A stretch of DNA of 64,000 nt from Chinchilla lanigera (GCF_000276665.1 NW_004955487.1:7682610-7746609), one strand, 5' to 3'; positions 36,860-48,985 are shown, numbered from the stretch's first letter. Notes: generated from the sequence alone by a model not told the origin. Numbers and translations are program-made.

Positions 36860-38388
36860 TCTGGGTTTCCATTAACTTATTTTATTCTCTAACTTGGCAT
36901 TATGCCAACTTATGCTCCTGAACTGATTATCAATTTCCCGTATCTTTGCTTTGAATGGAAACTTCATGAAAACAAGGTTTTTATCTGTATGTTTAAATTG
37001 TAACTGTACCCACTACCATACTAACATGGACCAGTAAGTAGTTGTTCAATTTGTGAAAGTAGTCTTCCTATACGACCACTTCAGGTAATAAAGAATTTCT
37101 ACTAAAGTCACAGGAGAATTCTTTTGCCATTTGACTCCAAATAGCTAAGGAGCAGCTTAAGCATCTTCTCAGAGTCAATTAATGCAAATTTGTATTCCAA
37201 ACCTATTCTTAATGATAACCTACAATTTCTTTGCACTGTTTTTCATGGATATCAAAATTCCATTTCCATAATGTAAACATGAAAATGAAATTTTTCTATA
37301 CATGCTTAAATATCTCCTAATATTTTGAGGAAATTTGACTAAAAACAGGATTTCCACAGAAGTTGAACAATAATTCCTTTTTATTTTGGAAGTTTGTTAT
37401 CATCATTTACCAGCAAGTCTTCTATTAATTTTGCACAGTGCAGAGGGGTTTGGCATCATGACACTTGAATTTGAACATGGTCATCAGCCACACTGATTTA
37501 TAAAGGTCATAGTGTGTAGCCTATGACTCTTATCTTTCCACAATCATTTCTGACCCACTTAATCCATATAAGCCTTGGTTTCTTTAATACTCCTAATAAT
37601 ATATGTTTCAATGCATATTCCAAGAATTGGATGAGCCAGTGCAGTATTGCAACACAATCTGTTAGTGATACACAGAAATGCACCTATAGATTTTATTGCA
37701 ATAATATGTTTACCTTATCTTTCAGCTTTTATGCACTGTATTATACCATTTTAAATTTTTAAAGAAATAATAATAATAGAAACTGTTCCCATAACTTTTA
37801 ATATATAGGTGTACAATATAATACACAGAGAAATTAATAGATTCTTTGAGGAAAAAAAATGAGTCAGTTTAGGATCCACAAAGATAGATGATTTCTTCAA
37901 GGATCTTTCTATAGCGTGGCTCATTTTTGTACACACATTCTACTTTGTCACGTACGTTGAGCTTGTGAATTGGTAAAACGTAATAGAGCTGCTGAGATGC
38001 TCTGGATTTTACCTGGCTTTCTTTAATTAGATTTTATAGAACAATATTGGATAACATCATTCCTCTAGGGCTACAATTAACTTAATCCAAAGTGTACATC
38101 AGCCCCTAGTGGGCTTTTGATCCAGGAGTGTTGTTTGTTCAGGCTATCTAGATGCTCATTGATCTAAGGGTATTGTGCCACATCATAACAGAGCTCATTC
38201 TCTTTCACTAATTCTAACTACTTTATGGCTTTCTGATAATGTGGGTAAAGTGGCTGCTAATTATTTGGTGTCTTTATAAAAAATCCCTTCATGAAGACAA
38301 AGCACTATTTAGAGAAACTACTTTATTGTCAAATAAATGTATTTGGTGCAAATTCCCTTGATATAGTTGTAGTTTTCAGCATCCTGTA
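36860..38388. other. Unassigned AT-rich sequence
   Basis: No gene or repeat recognised. Confidence 0.4.
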
Positions 38389-38390
38389 CT

Positions 38391-38748
38391 TTTATGGTTT
38401 GTGTCTAGATGTCCCCCCAAAGCCTCATGTGGTCATAGATGGGGCTTTTTGCAGGTGGCTGGATCTAGGTTGTGTGCTGCTGAAATTAAGGGTGTGTGAT
38501 TACTGAATCAGCCCACTGCTTGCTTTGGCACAGCCCTAAATTGAGTAGCCCAGAGAGAGAAGCTGCTAATATCACTTGTAGCTTGGTGCCTTCGGCATTG
38601 TGCCCATCATGAACTGTTTCTCCTCTGCCATGCCACCCGGCCTTGGAGTCAGTCCACTATGGACTGACTGTCAGTTAAATAAGCCTTCCCTCCTTTAACA
38701 TTGGGTGCCAGGTACTTTGTCCCAGTAACCAGAAAAGTTACTAAGACA
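38391..38748 (+). mobile_element. MaLR-type solo LTR
   Basis: Starts 'tttatggtttgtgtctagatg', contains 'ccaaagcctcatgtggtcat', 'ctcctctgccatgccacc', a 'ttaaataa' polyadenylation-like site near 38676, and ends 'agaaaagttactaagaca'. It is the same general family as the copy at 16706 but a different subtype from that at 30388. No clean target duplication seen. Confidence 0.8.
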
Positions 38749-38919
38749 CTTGCTCTTCTCTTTTAACATGAAAATGAGAGCATTTGTAGACACCCTGGAA
38801 TTGTATATCCTGGGCTTTATTTTCAAAAGGCAAGGCTGATCTTCTCACACCCAGGCATGGAATGCAACTAGCTGCTTTGCTGGAAAATGGAGGTCCAAGG
38901 TGTTCCTAAACTTGGCATC

Positions 38920-39380
38920 AGTAAAGAATTAAACTGGCCCCGTTTAAAGTAAGACAATTTATTTGAAGATGGGAAAGGAGGAAAAGAGAGGTGACAGGCA
39001 GCTACTCAGAAAGAGTAGGGAGAATAGGAAAGTGAGTTGCTTGAGGGCCCTGGCCACCCACTTTTATGTTTCTTCTTCCTGTGTATGTTCCCAGAATCTG
39101 AAGAGCTCCTTGGCTTGTCTTTCACTTTAACTTTAGATTTATTTCTTCAGGCCATGTGATCTTTCCCTGTCCTTTGGGAGAGGGTAAGATTAAGGGTGGA
39201 GGCCTTAAAGACTGGTTACTTAGGCTTAGAACTTAAGTTAAGGGAAAGTTTGTGATTCTCACGTTAATCACACTGCCTGGTACCTTCACAAACTCTGATT
39301 TCTTCACTTTTGTCTTCTTAACTGCTGGAGTTTAGCTGCTCTTGCTTTTGGAGTTTGCCACAGGGGTCAAAGTTGTCTGC
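38920..39380 (-). mobile_element. ERV-type LTR, antisense (tentative)
   Basis: On the minus strand an AATAAA lies near 38961, followed by a 'cggggccagtttaattc' U5-like end. Upstream is U3-like sequence to about 39380. The layout resembles the LTRs at 32905-33551 and 39800-40340. No internal viral genes. Boundaries are approximate. Confidence 0.4.
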
Positions 39381-39385
39381 TAATT

Positions 39386-39798
39386 TTAATGAAGCTCCGG
39401 GAGGATTTTGCCCTTCCTTTTCCCTACCTATGGAGCCCCTGTCCCTACATCAGTAAATATTTGACTGCATGTGATATGCCAAGGGCTATGTCTGATTCAG
39501 GACAAGGTTTCTCATCTCAGCACTACTGGTGTTTTAAGCCAGATAATTCTCTATTTTGGGTGAGTATGGAGGACACTGCACAAAGTCTATCCTCCAATGT
39601 CACCATCCCTAGATCAGTGATGAAAAAACCTTTCAGAGCTTTCAGTAAGAACACACAGCCCAGTGCAGCACATGTGCCATCATGATATTGGATGCATAGT
39701 ATAGGGATGACTTATGTACCTCCAAATAATATAGGGAAATATTATAACTGCCAACCTGCTAGATGTCCAAAACATCAAGCTCATGTTCTCTAAAACAG
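39386..39798. other. Unassigned sequence
   Basis: About 410 bp of mixed sequence including an incidental 98-codon plus frame (39389-39685). Could be part of an ERV between two LTR-like blocks, but no gag, pol or env motif is visible. Confidence 0.35.
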
Positions 39799-39799
39799 A

Positions 39800-40340
39800 G
39801 AAGTGAATTCTAGGAACAGTGGAGGTTAACAGTAGGAAGAATTTATTGAGAGAAAGAAAGCTGTCTGAGAGGGACAGAAGGGGCCCAGAAAGTGGATCGC
39901 TCTTAACCCCATATCTCAAGGGGTTTTACTGAGCAAAACCACGAGATGAGGCAGGCATAAAGTGGGACAAAACTATAGTCAACTAATAAGACTACAAGTA
40001 TAGTCACTTAGGTAATACTGATCCAATGGGAAATCACAAAGGTAGGTAAGAGGTGGGACAAAACTATGGTTAACCAGTAAGATCACAACAAGTCTAATCA
40101 CTTGGGTAATGTTGATTAAATGGGGATCAAATGGGGAAGCAAGTCACATAGCAAGCATACATGGGATGGACAAGGATCTTCTGGGAAGAAATGGGAGGTT
40201 TTGGTCCCCCACCCAAGGTGATTGGTGCCTATTTAGAACAACAATCACTGCTGTTCCTCCCTAGGGGAAGTATGTGGGCGTAGTGTGTCCTCTTTTTCTT
40301 GAAGCCTGGCCTTCAGTGAATGTGCCTTTGGCAACAGTTG
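39800..40340 (-). mobile_element. ERV-type LTR with U3 direct repeats, antisense
   Basis: On the minus strand an AATAAA lies near 39844 ('ctctcaataaattcttcc'). Upstream in that sense are two diverged copies of a 91-bp unit starting GTGGGACAAAACTAT at 39962 and 40053. Tandem enhancers in U3 are a hallmark of gammaretrovirus-type LTRs. Non-coding, and no proviral body is attached. Confidence 0.6.
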
Positions 40341-40344
40341 TCTT

Positions 40345-42795
40345 CTATGCTGAGGACCCAACCCTGTCTAACTGCCTGAACTATTTATGATTAACTTAGC
40401 TGCTATAATAATAAATTTGCCATGCCTGCTTTAGACATTGGATTCTCCTTACCCTCTAGTTGCATCAACCAAATTTTCTGAAGACACTATATCATGTCCT
40501 CCAGTGGGTAAGACTGACCCCAGTTTGGGACCATGGACATAAAGTACAGAAGGATTCTTCAGGCAATCATACCCCAAATATATGTATCAATTTCTTTTGA
40601 AATTCATGAAATTGAGAAAAGTTAGTGCATAATTTTCTATGAAAATGAGAGTGTAAATGTTCATTTATGGCATTATCTAGAACACACCACCAACCAAAAA
40701 AAAATCTCTACTTTATAAATGTAGTATAGAAAATAACTTATACCTCAAATATAGAGTGTATGTGTGTTAGGAAACATGATAGACTATCACATATGTTCGC
40801 ACAGTTAGTTTTCACAGACAACCTAAGATTTATGAACTCTTTTGCCCATTTTCTCACTAAGGAAACCTCTGCTTCTGTCCAAGGAAGCCAACATGCTGGT
40901 GTCAGGACATGAATTTTAATTCACATCTGTGTCATTTCAAAGTTTCTGCTTTTTACAACAAATCACAAAAGAAAAGCATTTAAGAAACTATGCCAATGTA
41001 ATTGGTTGAACTATAAAAATTTTGGGGGAAAGCTATGATAAAAATAAAATCTTTTTACAATTTAAAAGAGGCAGTATGCAAAAGTATGTCACTATGACCA
41101 CAGCTGAATGCTTCAGTGCCCACGTAGAGATCAATTATCCTTGGAACACATAAGACATGAATGGCTCCTGCAGACCAAATTAATCATTTTTGGTTGGTGG
41201 AGATGTGAAGTGATATTGTTATGAAGAATTATTATAAACACGTTGCTAGTAATGACTGATACAATATGCATAAGGCAAGCATTTACATAGAGCTTTTGTG
41301 TATGGACCCTGTTATAAAGGGATTTTTTTTAAACCAAAGATTTCTTTGTCTTTGAAAGAAAATACCATGCTGAAATTTAACAGCTGTTTTTCTGTGAGAA
41401 TGTAAAGTGCTTTGTTGACCTGAAAGAATATAAAGCACTCAGAGTAGGAGAATAGTCAAGGGGAACAGTCAAATTACTGCCTCCCTGTTGGAATGGATGA
41501 ATGAAGGGATGGGTATCTGATTTTGCAGGGGAAACAGAAGATCGGGCTGGGGGGGTAGAGCAGGCTGGTGACTTTGAAGAGAGAGCGGCTCTGTGAAACT
41601 GGTCCAGCTGGAGGCACAGTGGCACCTACTGCTATCCAGACAGCACCTGGATTTCAGTAGATTTGCAGTCACCTCCTCACTCTGTTAAAATGCAAAGCAA
41701 TTTCTTATGAAATTATTTACTTGTTTTTAACTATTGGATTATTTCAAAGAAACATTCAGAACTTGGAACAGAATCACACAGTGTAACATATATTTTACTC
41801 TTTTGTGACAAAGAAGTGCATAGCAAAAATATTTTTAAAAAGAGAGCATAATTAAGCCATAAAGTATGGCTTAATTTCACGGTAGACATCATTTCTTGCA
41901 CGTGATACTTGATATTTGGTTTTTTATTCATACTTGTTTGTAGTGCATAATGCTAATGTTCCATGTGTGGAGTTGGTACATATACCTAATATCTTTTAAT
42001 TCTTTTTCCCATTCCCTTTCTTTGCCCCCCATATTTGATTTTGCTCACTCATTTCTGTCTTCCATTTATTCTGCTATACATCTAACTGTACATTGCATAT
42101 CCTAATCTTCAGAAATTACTAGCAAAGTAAAATCAAATGTGTAGCTCTAAAGCTCACTGTTCACAGTGGTCCAGAGATAACAGCTCTGAGCTTGGGAGGA
42201 AGCAGCTTTGGGAAACCAGGAGAGGTGGAAAATGAAAGCCTTCCTGGAGGAACAGCACTTCCCTTTGAGTTTAAACACACCAGGCACCAGATCTAAGCCT
42301 TCTGAGCAGAAGGATTGATTTTGTCAGGCTAGACTCAGTATGAAAAAGCTCAATAATGATGGGGCAAATGTTTTTTTAGAAGGGAAAGAGGATGTTTACA
42401 GAAGTTGTAATTTAAAAATATGGTAAATCTTTAAATTTTAAAAAGTAACTACAGTCAAAGACACATTGCCATGAGTCCCCTTTAAACTCCTTGTCACCAT
42501 TTTGTCCACACTCATCTCATCATCCTTGCCGCTTTCTGGAGTAGCTCTGGAGTCCTCTTTCTGGAGGGTCTTTACTTGTGCTATTGTGGTTGCCTCAATG
42601 TCCTAATCACAATTCATGGTATTTTGAGTTTCACAAGAAGTTAGAAGTTGTTGCATGGTGCTAGACCCAGTGACAATGGTGGATGAGGACACACCATGGT
42701 ATTTTTTGACCCTGCCTTTCCACTGGATGGTACTTGGGAGCAGCACTAGCTGTTACTTTTAATCACGCCTATGAAGGAGAACTTCCTGAAATGCT
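40345..42795. other. Unassigned sequence with a possible MIR remnant and a hairpin
   Basis: No gene recognised. 40800-40970 ('ttttgcccattttctcactaagg' and following) resembles a decayed MIR. A perfect 12-bp inverted repeat lies at 41850-41876. Minus-strand frames at 41377-41672 have no motif. Confidence 0.35.
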
Positions 42796-42797
42796 TC

Positions 42798-43197
42798 TGT
42801 CTTGGTTACTTTTTTCTCGTTGCTGAGACAAAATACCCAACGCCCAAAACGAAGGAAGGAAAGGTTTATTTAGCTTACAGTTTGTGGAGGTTTCAGTCCA
42901 TACTTGGCTGGCTCCGAGGCAAAAGGTAGCAAAGCAACAAGAGCAAAGGGGGGAATGGCAGCTGAACAGCAAACAGCCAGAGCAAACTTGGAGGAATGGC
43001 GGCAAGCAGCTTCTTTCCCTGCCTTACTTTGTAAACAGGCTACCCCCACCTAAGGGGCGTGTAGCTCTCACATAATCTCCATGCACTCCTCTTCCACAGG
43101 CTCAGGATGTATACAAAGTAAGCACTCTGGCTTCCTGCTAAGTTACTTAGCCAAACCTCTAGACTCCCCAAGTTGACACAATGTTTCAACCATAACA
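42798..43197 (-). mobile_element. MaLR-type solo LTR, antisense; sister of the 30388 copy
   Basis: The reverse complement starts TGTTATGGTTG and ends CCAAGACA, 400 bp. A CTTC repeat (42794-42797 and 43198-43201) fits a short target duplication. It shares the polyadenylation signal and nearly the whole sequence with the plus-strand copy 12 kb away. Open frames over it are incidental. Confidence 0.9.
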
Positions 43198-43199
43198 CT

Positions 43200-43685
43200 T
43201 CATAAAGTGGCAAGAATGAAGAGGTGAGTTCAAAGGCAGGGGAAAGATTCTGAAAGGAGATTAAGGACAATGTGTCTTTTAATATTATAATTTTTAGAAA
43301 TGTAAACCTTCTCCATATATGTTTATTAAACCCCATAGACAAGATGTTAAAGATCAGACCAAATAGGATGATGGTTTAGGGTGAATATAACCAAATAATT
43401 ACTGTGCTAAATATTCTTGGTAAATTCTTTTTAATTTCCTATGGTTACCTATCAGGTACAGTCTTCTGTTTGTGTTTTACAGGCTGGAAACTGAAAACCC
43501 AAGGTATAAATCACTTACTCAAGGTTCTGAAGTGTTCAAACATGGTATTTTTTAAATATGTAGAGTCCAGTATGGTTCCTACATGGGTTCCCATGGTGGA
43601 AGGAATTGCACCATACTGAGAGAAAAAGCTCTCTCACCTGACCCACCAGCCATGTGCTCATTTAAATTCCTCAACATTGTTAGTT
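43200..43685. other. Unassigned sequence
   Basis: Nothing recognised. Confidence 0.4.
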
Positions 43686-43689
43686 TTGG

Positions 43690-43972
43690 TCACTTGATGT
43701 TATCAGGAAGATCTAGAATCTTCCCCCAAACTCTCACATATTGAGAGGCAGGACTTTTGAAAGGTGACTGGGTAATGGGGGTACTGCACACATCAATAGA
43801 TTAATCCACTCATGAGCTTAGAGCTGAATATCTATTAGGAGGTGGGGACTCTTTGCATGGCGTGGGTCACTGAGGTTGTGACCCAGAAGTCTTTATCTCT
43901 CTCCCCAATTCTTCCCTTCTCTCTACCTGAGCAGCTGTTTTTCACCATTCCCTTCTACCATGTGAGTCTTAT
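43690..43972 (+). mobile_element. MaLR LTR, truncated
   Basis: 'cccccaaactctcacatattg', 'gattaatccactcatgagc', 'ggaggtggggactctttgc', 'ccttctaccatgtgag' follow the sense order of a rodent MaLR LTR. The 3' part is missing where an opposite-strand LTR begins. Confidence 0.65.
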
Positions 43973-44090
43973 TTACTTTTCTCTCGTTGTTGAGACAAAG
44001 TACCCATGGCCCAAAATTAAGAAAGGAAATGTTTATTTCGCTCACAGTACAGCAGAAGAGGAGGTTTCAGTACAGTAGTTGTGGAAGATA
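43973..44090 (-). mobile_element. 3' part of a MaLR LTR, antisense
   Basis: 'ttacttttctctcgttgttgagacaaagtaccc' then 'aggaaatgtttatttcgctcacag' equals the reversed 3' end of the LTR family at 42798. The match fades after about 44080. Confidence 0.7.
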
Positions 44091-44094
44091 GCAC

Positions 44095-45705
44095 AGATTA
44101 CCCAGGATGAACGTTCTCCTCTGGTAGTGATAGTTTATAACAAGGTATAAAGCTAGAGCCCTCAAGGAAATTTTCTGACTAGACAGAGACAGCAGAGCAG
44201 TTAGAAGGAAGGACTGGGCACTTATGCTATTGGAATCAAGGTTCATTTTATATGCATTATTTTTAATTATGCCTTCTTTACAAGATGAAGTTTTAGAAGT
44301 ATCAACACACTTCTCCCCCTCAGAGTGTAAAGGTCTTCAAGATTGTTAAGGCTAAGTCAAAGAGTGATACGGAACCACACAATTACAATCACTAGGGATT
44401 CTGGTGACTGGTACCTAAAGTAGGTTCTTATATAGGATGGGAGTGCATTACATATAATATCACCAAGTTTCCAGGATGAGATATATTACATATGCCTAAG
44501 CCAATTACCACATATAGATACTTTGAAACGAAAAATATGCACTTGGCAAAGTTAAACATTTTAGGGAAGACTTTACCCAAGGCTGCAAGGATAGGGAAGA
44601 GACTCTGGATCAGTCTGACCTCACTTCTAAAGGACTGAAACTTTAAGAGCAGAATCACAGACTCATTCAATGGGCTTTCTGAGGTGGCTGATAATCATCC
44701 TGGAAAGAACAGTAACTTTTATCTTCCCAACAGGAAGTAGCTTTACTATTTGGAGCAGCCTCACCACTGGGGCTTCTGTCCTACTGCAGGCTCCGGAGAT
44801 GGGGCTATAGCTTCCAGAAAGATAACATTTCAAAGGTCTGGCTGCCAGGTACAAGAGAAAGAGCATCCTTTTAAAAAGATTTACATCTCATAAAGACATG
44901 ACTTGTGATTACAAATTACTTTTACTAAAGTAAAAGTTGTAAGAAAAAAACAAGTTCTCAGGGGCTTAGACTGCTGTCTGAATTTTGTTCCCACAGAGGG
45001 AACATTCAGGCCCCAGGTCCAGGTTTACCAGGTGGAGCACACTACATCCACTGCAGCTTGGCTCATTAGTAAAATGGTCATTATTTGTTCTTCCAGCTTT
45101 AAAGTTTGGAACTTGGCTTATACATGTTCTCAAAGGAAAATGATTTACAGTATAAAAATGGTTTTTTCTTCTACTTCTAGAAATGCCTCTCCTCTCCTGT
45201 GGTTGATGATTCATTATAGTTGTCTTCTTTCTCACTTAAAAAAGTAATTTTTAAAAGCATTTTACACTTGAAAGGAATTCAGTATTAAAGTTTGAAACTT
45301 CACACATCATTCTTATTTGCGCTAATTAAAACAAGATTAGCTGACATGCACAAGTCATTTACAAAATGTATAACTGTATTCTGAGAACACATCTAATTAC
45401 AGAGACAACATGGGGAATTGCAAGGTTGTGAAATTCACCCTAATATTTTCTTTACCCTGGTTTTCTTTTTTTTAAACCCTAGTTTCAAAGCTTCATTAAT
45501 GAGCTGTTACTATGAATGCAGTCTCTGCAAATTAGAGCCTAGTGTGTCTTTTTAACTTAGCCACAGAGTTTTCCAGCAAACAACAACAACAAAACAGAAT
45601 GAAAAGGAAATAGTAGAAAGAAAGCCAAAAGGATGATGTGTGTGGTGTGTGGGGCTTTAGTGGACCTGACTTTACTTTATTCACATGGTGGCGTGGCTGG
45701 GATGA
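44095..45705. other. Unassigned sequence
   Basis: No gene or repeat recognised. Minus frames at 44663-44866 and 44966-45235 have no recognisable motif. Confidence 0.35.
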
Positions 45706-45710
45706 GTGAT

Positions 45711-45830
45711 TTATTCTCATTTCACAGATGAGGAAACGGAGACTTGGTAACATGAAACAACCTAACCGAACTCACTGATCTGGTAAATCACCAAATGAGA
45801 TTTATATCCTTGCCCCTAGTTTGTGGTTTG
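45711..45830 (+). mobile_element. MIR SINE fragment
   Basis: 'attctcatttcacagatgaggaaacggagacttgg' is the MIR core, followed by a decayed tail. Ancient tRNA-derived SINE. Confidence 0.8.
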
Positions 45831-45948
45831 TAACTCTTGCATATTTATCATTATCAATAAAAGGAGGCACAGCAGGGGACTTTATGAATAATCTTGGAAA
45901 ACCATATGGAATTAGAATACAAATTTCTAGTTGTATAGTAAAGTAGAA

Positions 45949-46512
45949 TTATAATCCAAACAATGGAACATGAAATTTCAATACAAAATTCAAAATAAAC
46001 ACCTTTTCATCTGGTGAACCAGTGAGCTCATTGAAGAAAGAGAGATAATCCTGTTTGTAGAAGTTAAGTCGTATTTGTATTTCTGTGCAGGAAACAGATG
46101 GCAGATACAGACAGACCCTTCCATGTGCCCTGAAGTCCTGTGCTATTCTACTGTAGAATTCTGAAAAACAAACATCAAAGGCACTATGGGGTAACCAAGT
46201 AAAAGTCCTCACCATACTAGATTGGGCAGTTGGCTGCTCCTGACAGCCAGGGGAAGGTATATCAAGACATTCAACAGTAAGAATCTGAGATGACATGGGC
46301 TTCCTTACTATGGGAAAATGGGGCTTAATGGAGGTGTAGGTTCTTTCACTCTGCACAGCATGGGTCCCCGACTCCAAAGTGTAGACCAGCATTGGTGTGT
46401 GGCCTGCTAGGATTTGAGTCATACAGTGGAGAGTGAGAGATGGTTGAGCCAGAGAAGCCTCCTCTGTGTTCTCAGTGGGCCTCTGTCTCTGGCATCGCCG
46501 GCTGAACTCCAT
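45949..46512 (-). other. Unexplained 187-codon open frame
   Basis: The longest open frame outside the minisatellite. It begins MEFSRRCQRQRPTENTEE. No signal peptide, membrane segment, coiled coil or family motif is recognised. A second minus frame (46472-46660) overlaps its start in another phase. The context 'atgccagagacagaggccc' looks like retroposed or LTR-like DNA, but I could not match it. No TATA box, splice sites or nearby polyadenylation signal support a gene. It may be a decayed repeat that happens to be open; a single-exon retrogene is possible but unlikely. Confidence 0.2.
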
Positions 46513-46861
46513 GTCCTATCACATCACGGGGCATTAGACTAGTGTAGGGGTTGGGCTCTAATGAGAACTGCACATGAGAAGAATCTAGCTTGTGTGCACC
46601 TTTGGAGCAGCTCAAGCCTGCTTGTCTGAGATGATGCTGAGGTGATGATGCTAGTGCCATGGGATATAGTCGTTATGTATCACAAGTGTATAGTAGTAAC
46701 AAGAAAAGCCAAGAAAACCCTACAAATAACCCTCCCCAATCTATGGAAGCTTTGTCTTCCATGAAACTGGTTGCTGTTGCCAGTGGGGGTGTCCACAAGC
46801 AGGGACAAAGCTCAACTGGAGGTCACTCAAGGTCTTATCCGTGTCATAACCTATACCTATC

Positions 46862-46990
46862 TGCTTCTATGTCTGTCTCTGTCTCTGTCTCTGTCTCTGT
46901 CTCTGTCTCTTCTGTCTGTTTCTCTTTATCTCTATCTCTGTCTCTCTGGCCCTATTTTGTTTCTAACTCTCTTTCTCTATGTTGTCTATT
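46862..46990. repeat. (TCTCTG)n microsatellite
   Basis: A pure TCTCTG core at about 46873-46909 with imperfect TCTCT-rich flanks to about 46990. Open frames across it are low-complexity Ser/Val or Leu/Ser strings. Confidence 0.95.
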
Positions 46991-46999
46991 TATCTGAAA

Positions 47000-47812
47000 A
47001 TTAGTGTTGTTATTCACCTGGCCAGTTCATTATTCTCTTGTAAATCACTTTCTTTTTCATACAACAAAGATGATAACTCAGATGAATTTAAGGTATTTTC
47101 AGGCCACTATCTCCTGAAATACCTCTTCAACTAAATGAAGCCCCTTAAGATGAGCCCACTGACTGGATTCCAGCATTGTCAATTATCTGGAGGTCATTTT
47201 CTCTTAGAAGTTACAGTTGACCAGTCTCTATCTTTCAGTACTCAGTCCCTTCGGAAAATTTGTTTTCTTGTCCTTGGATTGCCTGTGGCTTAAAATTCCC
47301 ATGGGAATAAGGGTATTACCTTCCTTTCCATAGCCTTCCTGCTCCAATGGTGCCCACCTCCTAATCTGTAAGACCAGGGAACATGGTACATCACATGGCC
47401 AAAGGCCTTTGCAATGTAGTAAAGTTATGGACCTGAAGTAATCCTGGATTTTTTGGATGAGCCCCAGCTAGTCACACAAGTCCTTAAATGTATGTAATTT
47501 TTATTAAACTGAGAACAAAAACATGGTGAAGAAGACAGACACAGAAAGGGGTGTGTCACAGTGGTACCAAGCAAGTTGCAGACTTTGACATGCTATCCTT
47601 GGCTGATGTAGGAGTTCATAGTTAAGGATCAGAAGAACCTCAGAAACTTATGGAAAAGGCCAAAAAAAATGAAGTGTTTGGGAATAAAGAAAGACTTCTG
47701 ATTAATAGTAAGCAAGGAAAGTAAGAGGCCTACATCTACAAGAATGCCAAGTATCTTACTACTTTTGAAAGCAGATTACTCCTCAGAGCCTCCAATTAAA
47801 AGTTAGCTTGAC
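47000..47812. other. Unassigned sequence
   Basis: Nothing recognised. Confidence 0.4.
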
Positions 47813-47814
47813 TA

Positions 47815-47879
47815 TCAACTTCTTTTTTTTTTTTTTTTTTGGTACTGGGAATCGAACTCAGTACCTTGCACTCAACTTC
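47815..47879 (-). mobile_element. 5'-truncated ID SINE, antisense
   Basis: Only the 3' half of an ID element remains (minus sense 'tgcaaggtactgagttcg' to 'ggtacc', then an A-tail seen as T-run 47823-47840). TCAACTTC at 47815-47822 and 47872-47879 forms the target duplication. Confidence 0.8.
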
Positions 47880-47881
47880 AT

Positions 47882-48903
47882 CTTAACCTGGTAAGAACTA
47901 TATTCAGATTTTAAGCTGCAGACTTGTGGAATGATCAACTTGTATTGTTCCAAGCCCCTAAATGTGTGATTGGATCTGTTCACAAGAGAAAATGGATCCA
48001 TCCCATTCACAGTGTCTGTGCAATGATTCAAGTGTTAATTACACATTTTAAAAATATTTCTTAAATTTGTTTTTAATAGTCCTGCTAGGTAATGCTGATT
48101 ATTTGTAATCTCCTTGGTTAAACTGCAATTTCCCTAAAGCAAGAGTCCCAGCTTGATTTATTATCATGATTTGTAGCATCGGTCAGGTATAGCTTTTCTG
48201 AGTTCTGACTCGAGTTTTCCAATATAGTTGAAAGTCAGTTGATTTGGATCCCTATTTTCTGTATATATAAAAATGGACAGAATTGTGGAGATCTACACTT
48301 CAAAGTGAAGATTAAGGAACAGGTTTATGCAGAGAACCTATTAGCATAATGATTATAGAGCCTTGTATATCATATTCTCTTGACTGTTTTGTGACAAAAA
48401 CTAGGATCCCCTGGCTCCTGAAACTAGTGCAATTTCACTGGGTATATGGTAAGTGAAATTTTTTTAACCAACAGCCACAAAAATCCCTCATGTCATCTAA
48501 TTTTTAAAAATGATGATTAGAATAGGCTGTACTTGCTCTACTTCCATAGTCTGACACTAACAAATTGTTTCCTGCATAATTGAAACATAATTCTTCATTG
48601 AATTGCCCATTAACTGTGTGATTTTCTTTAGACTGATCTCAAAGTAAATAAAGGTAGAGTTTGAGAAAGAGTAACAATAAGTTTTGCCACTCTTTTGGCT
48701 TTAGGTGATGGATTCCTGGTGGATTTTCCTATGGACTCAAGGATTTGAGTGTCATCTTGTGTGTTTTATTTGATCTTGTATTAGCATAGATTGAAGTTAA
48801 GCAACATCAAGATGCCTGTTTCCCCAAATTAAAGAATGGATCTAAAGGGGGGAAAAAAAGAAAGAAAAAGAAAAATCTAGCTTAAAAATCAGAACTGAGA
48901 TAA
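47882..48903. other. Unassigned AT-rich sequence
   Basis: Nothing recognised. Confidence 0.4.
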
Positions 48904-48905
48904 GG

Positions 48906-48985
48906 ATCAGGGTTGTAATTCAGTGGTAGAGCACAAATTTAGCATGTACAATGCCCTGGGTTCAGTTTCAGCACCAAAAGATAAA
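48906..48985 (+). mobile_element. ID SINE, diverged
   Basis: 'ttgtaattcagtggtagagc' keeps the A-box region and 'ccctgggttcagtttcagc' the B-box region, ending in an A-rich tail. Full-length but older than the 15.7-kb copy. Confidence 0.85.

Noticed and set aside
46659..47004. Plus frames of 77-112 codons
   Set aside because: They run through the (TCTCTG)n repeat and translate as Ser/Val or Leu/Ser low complexity.
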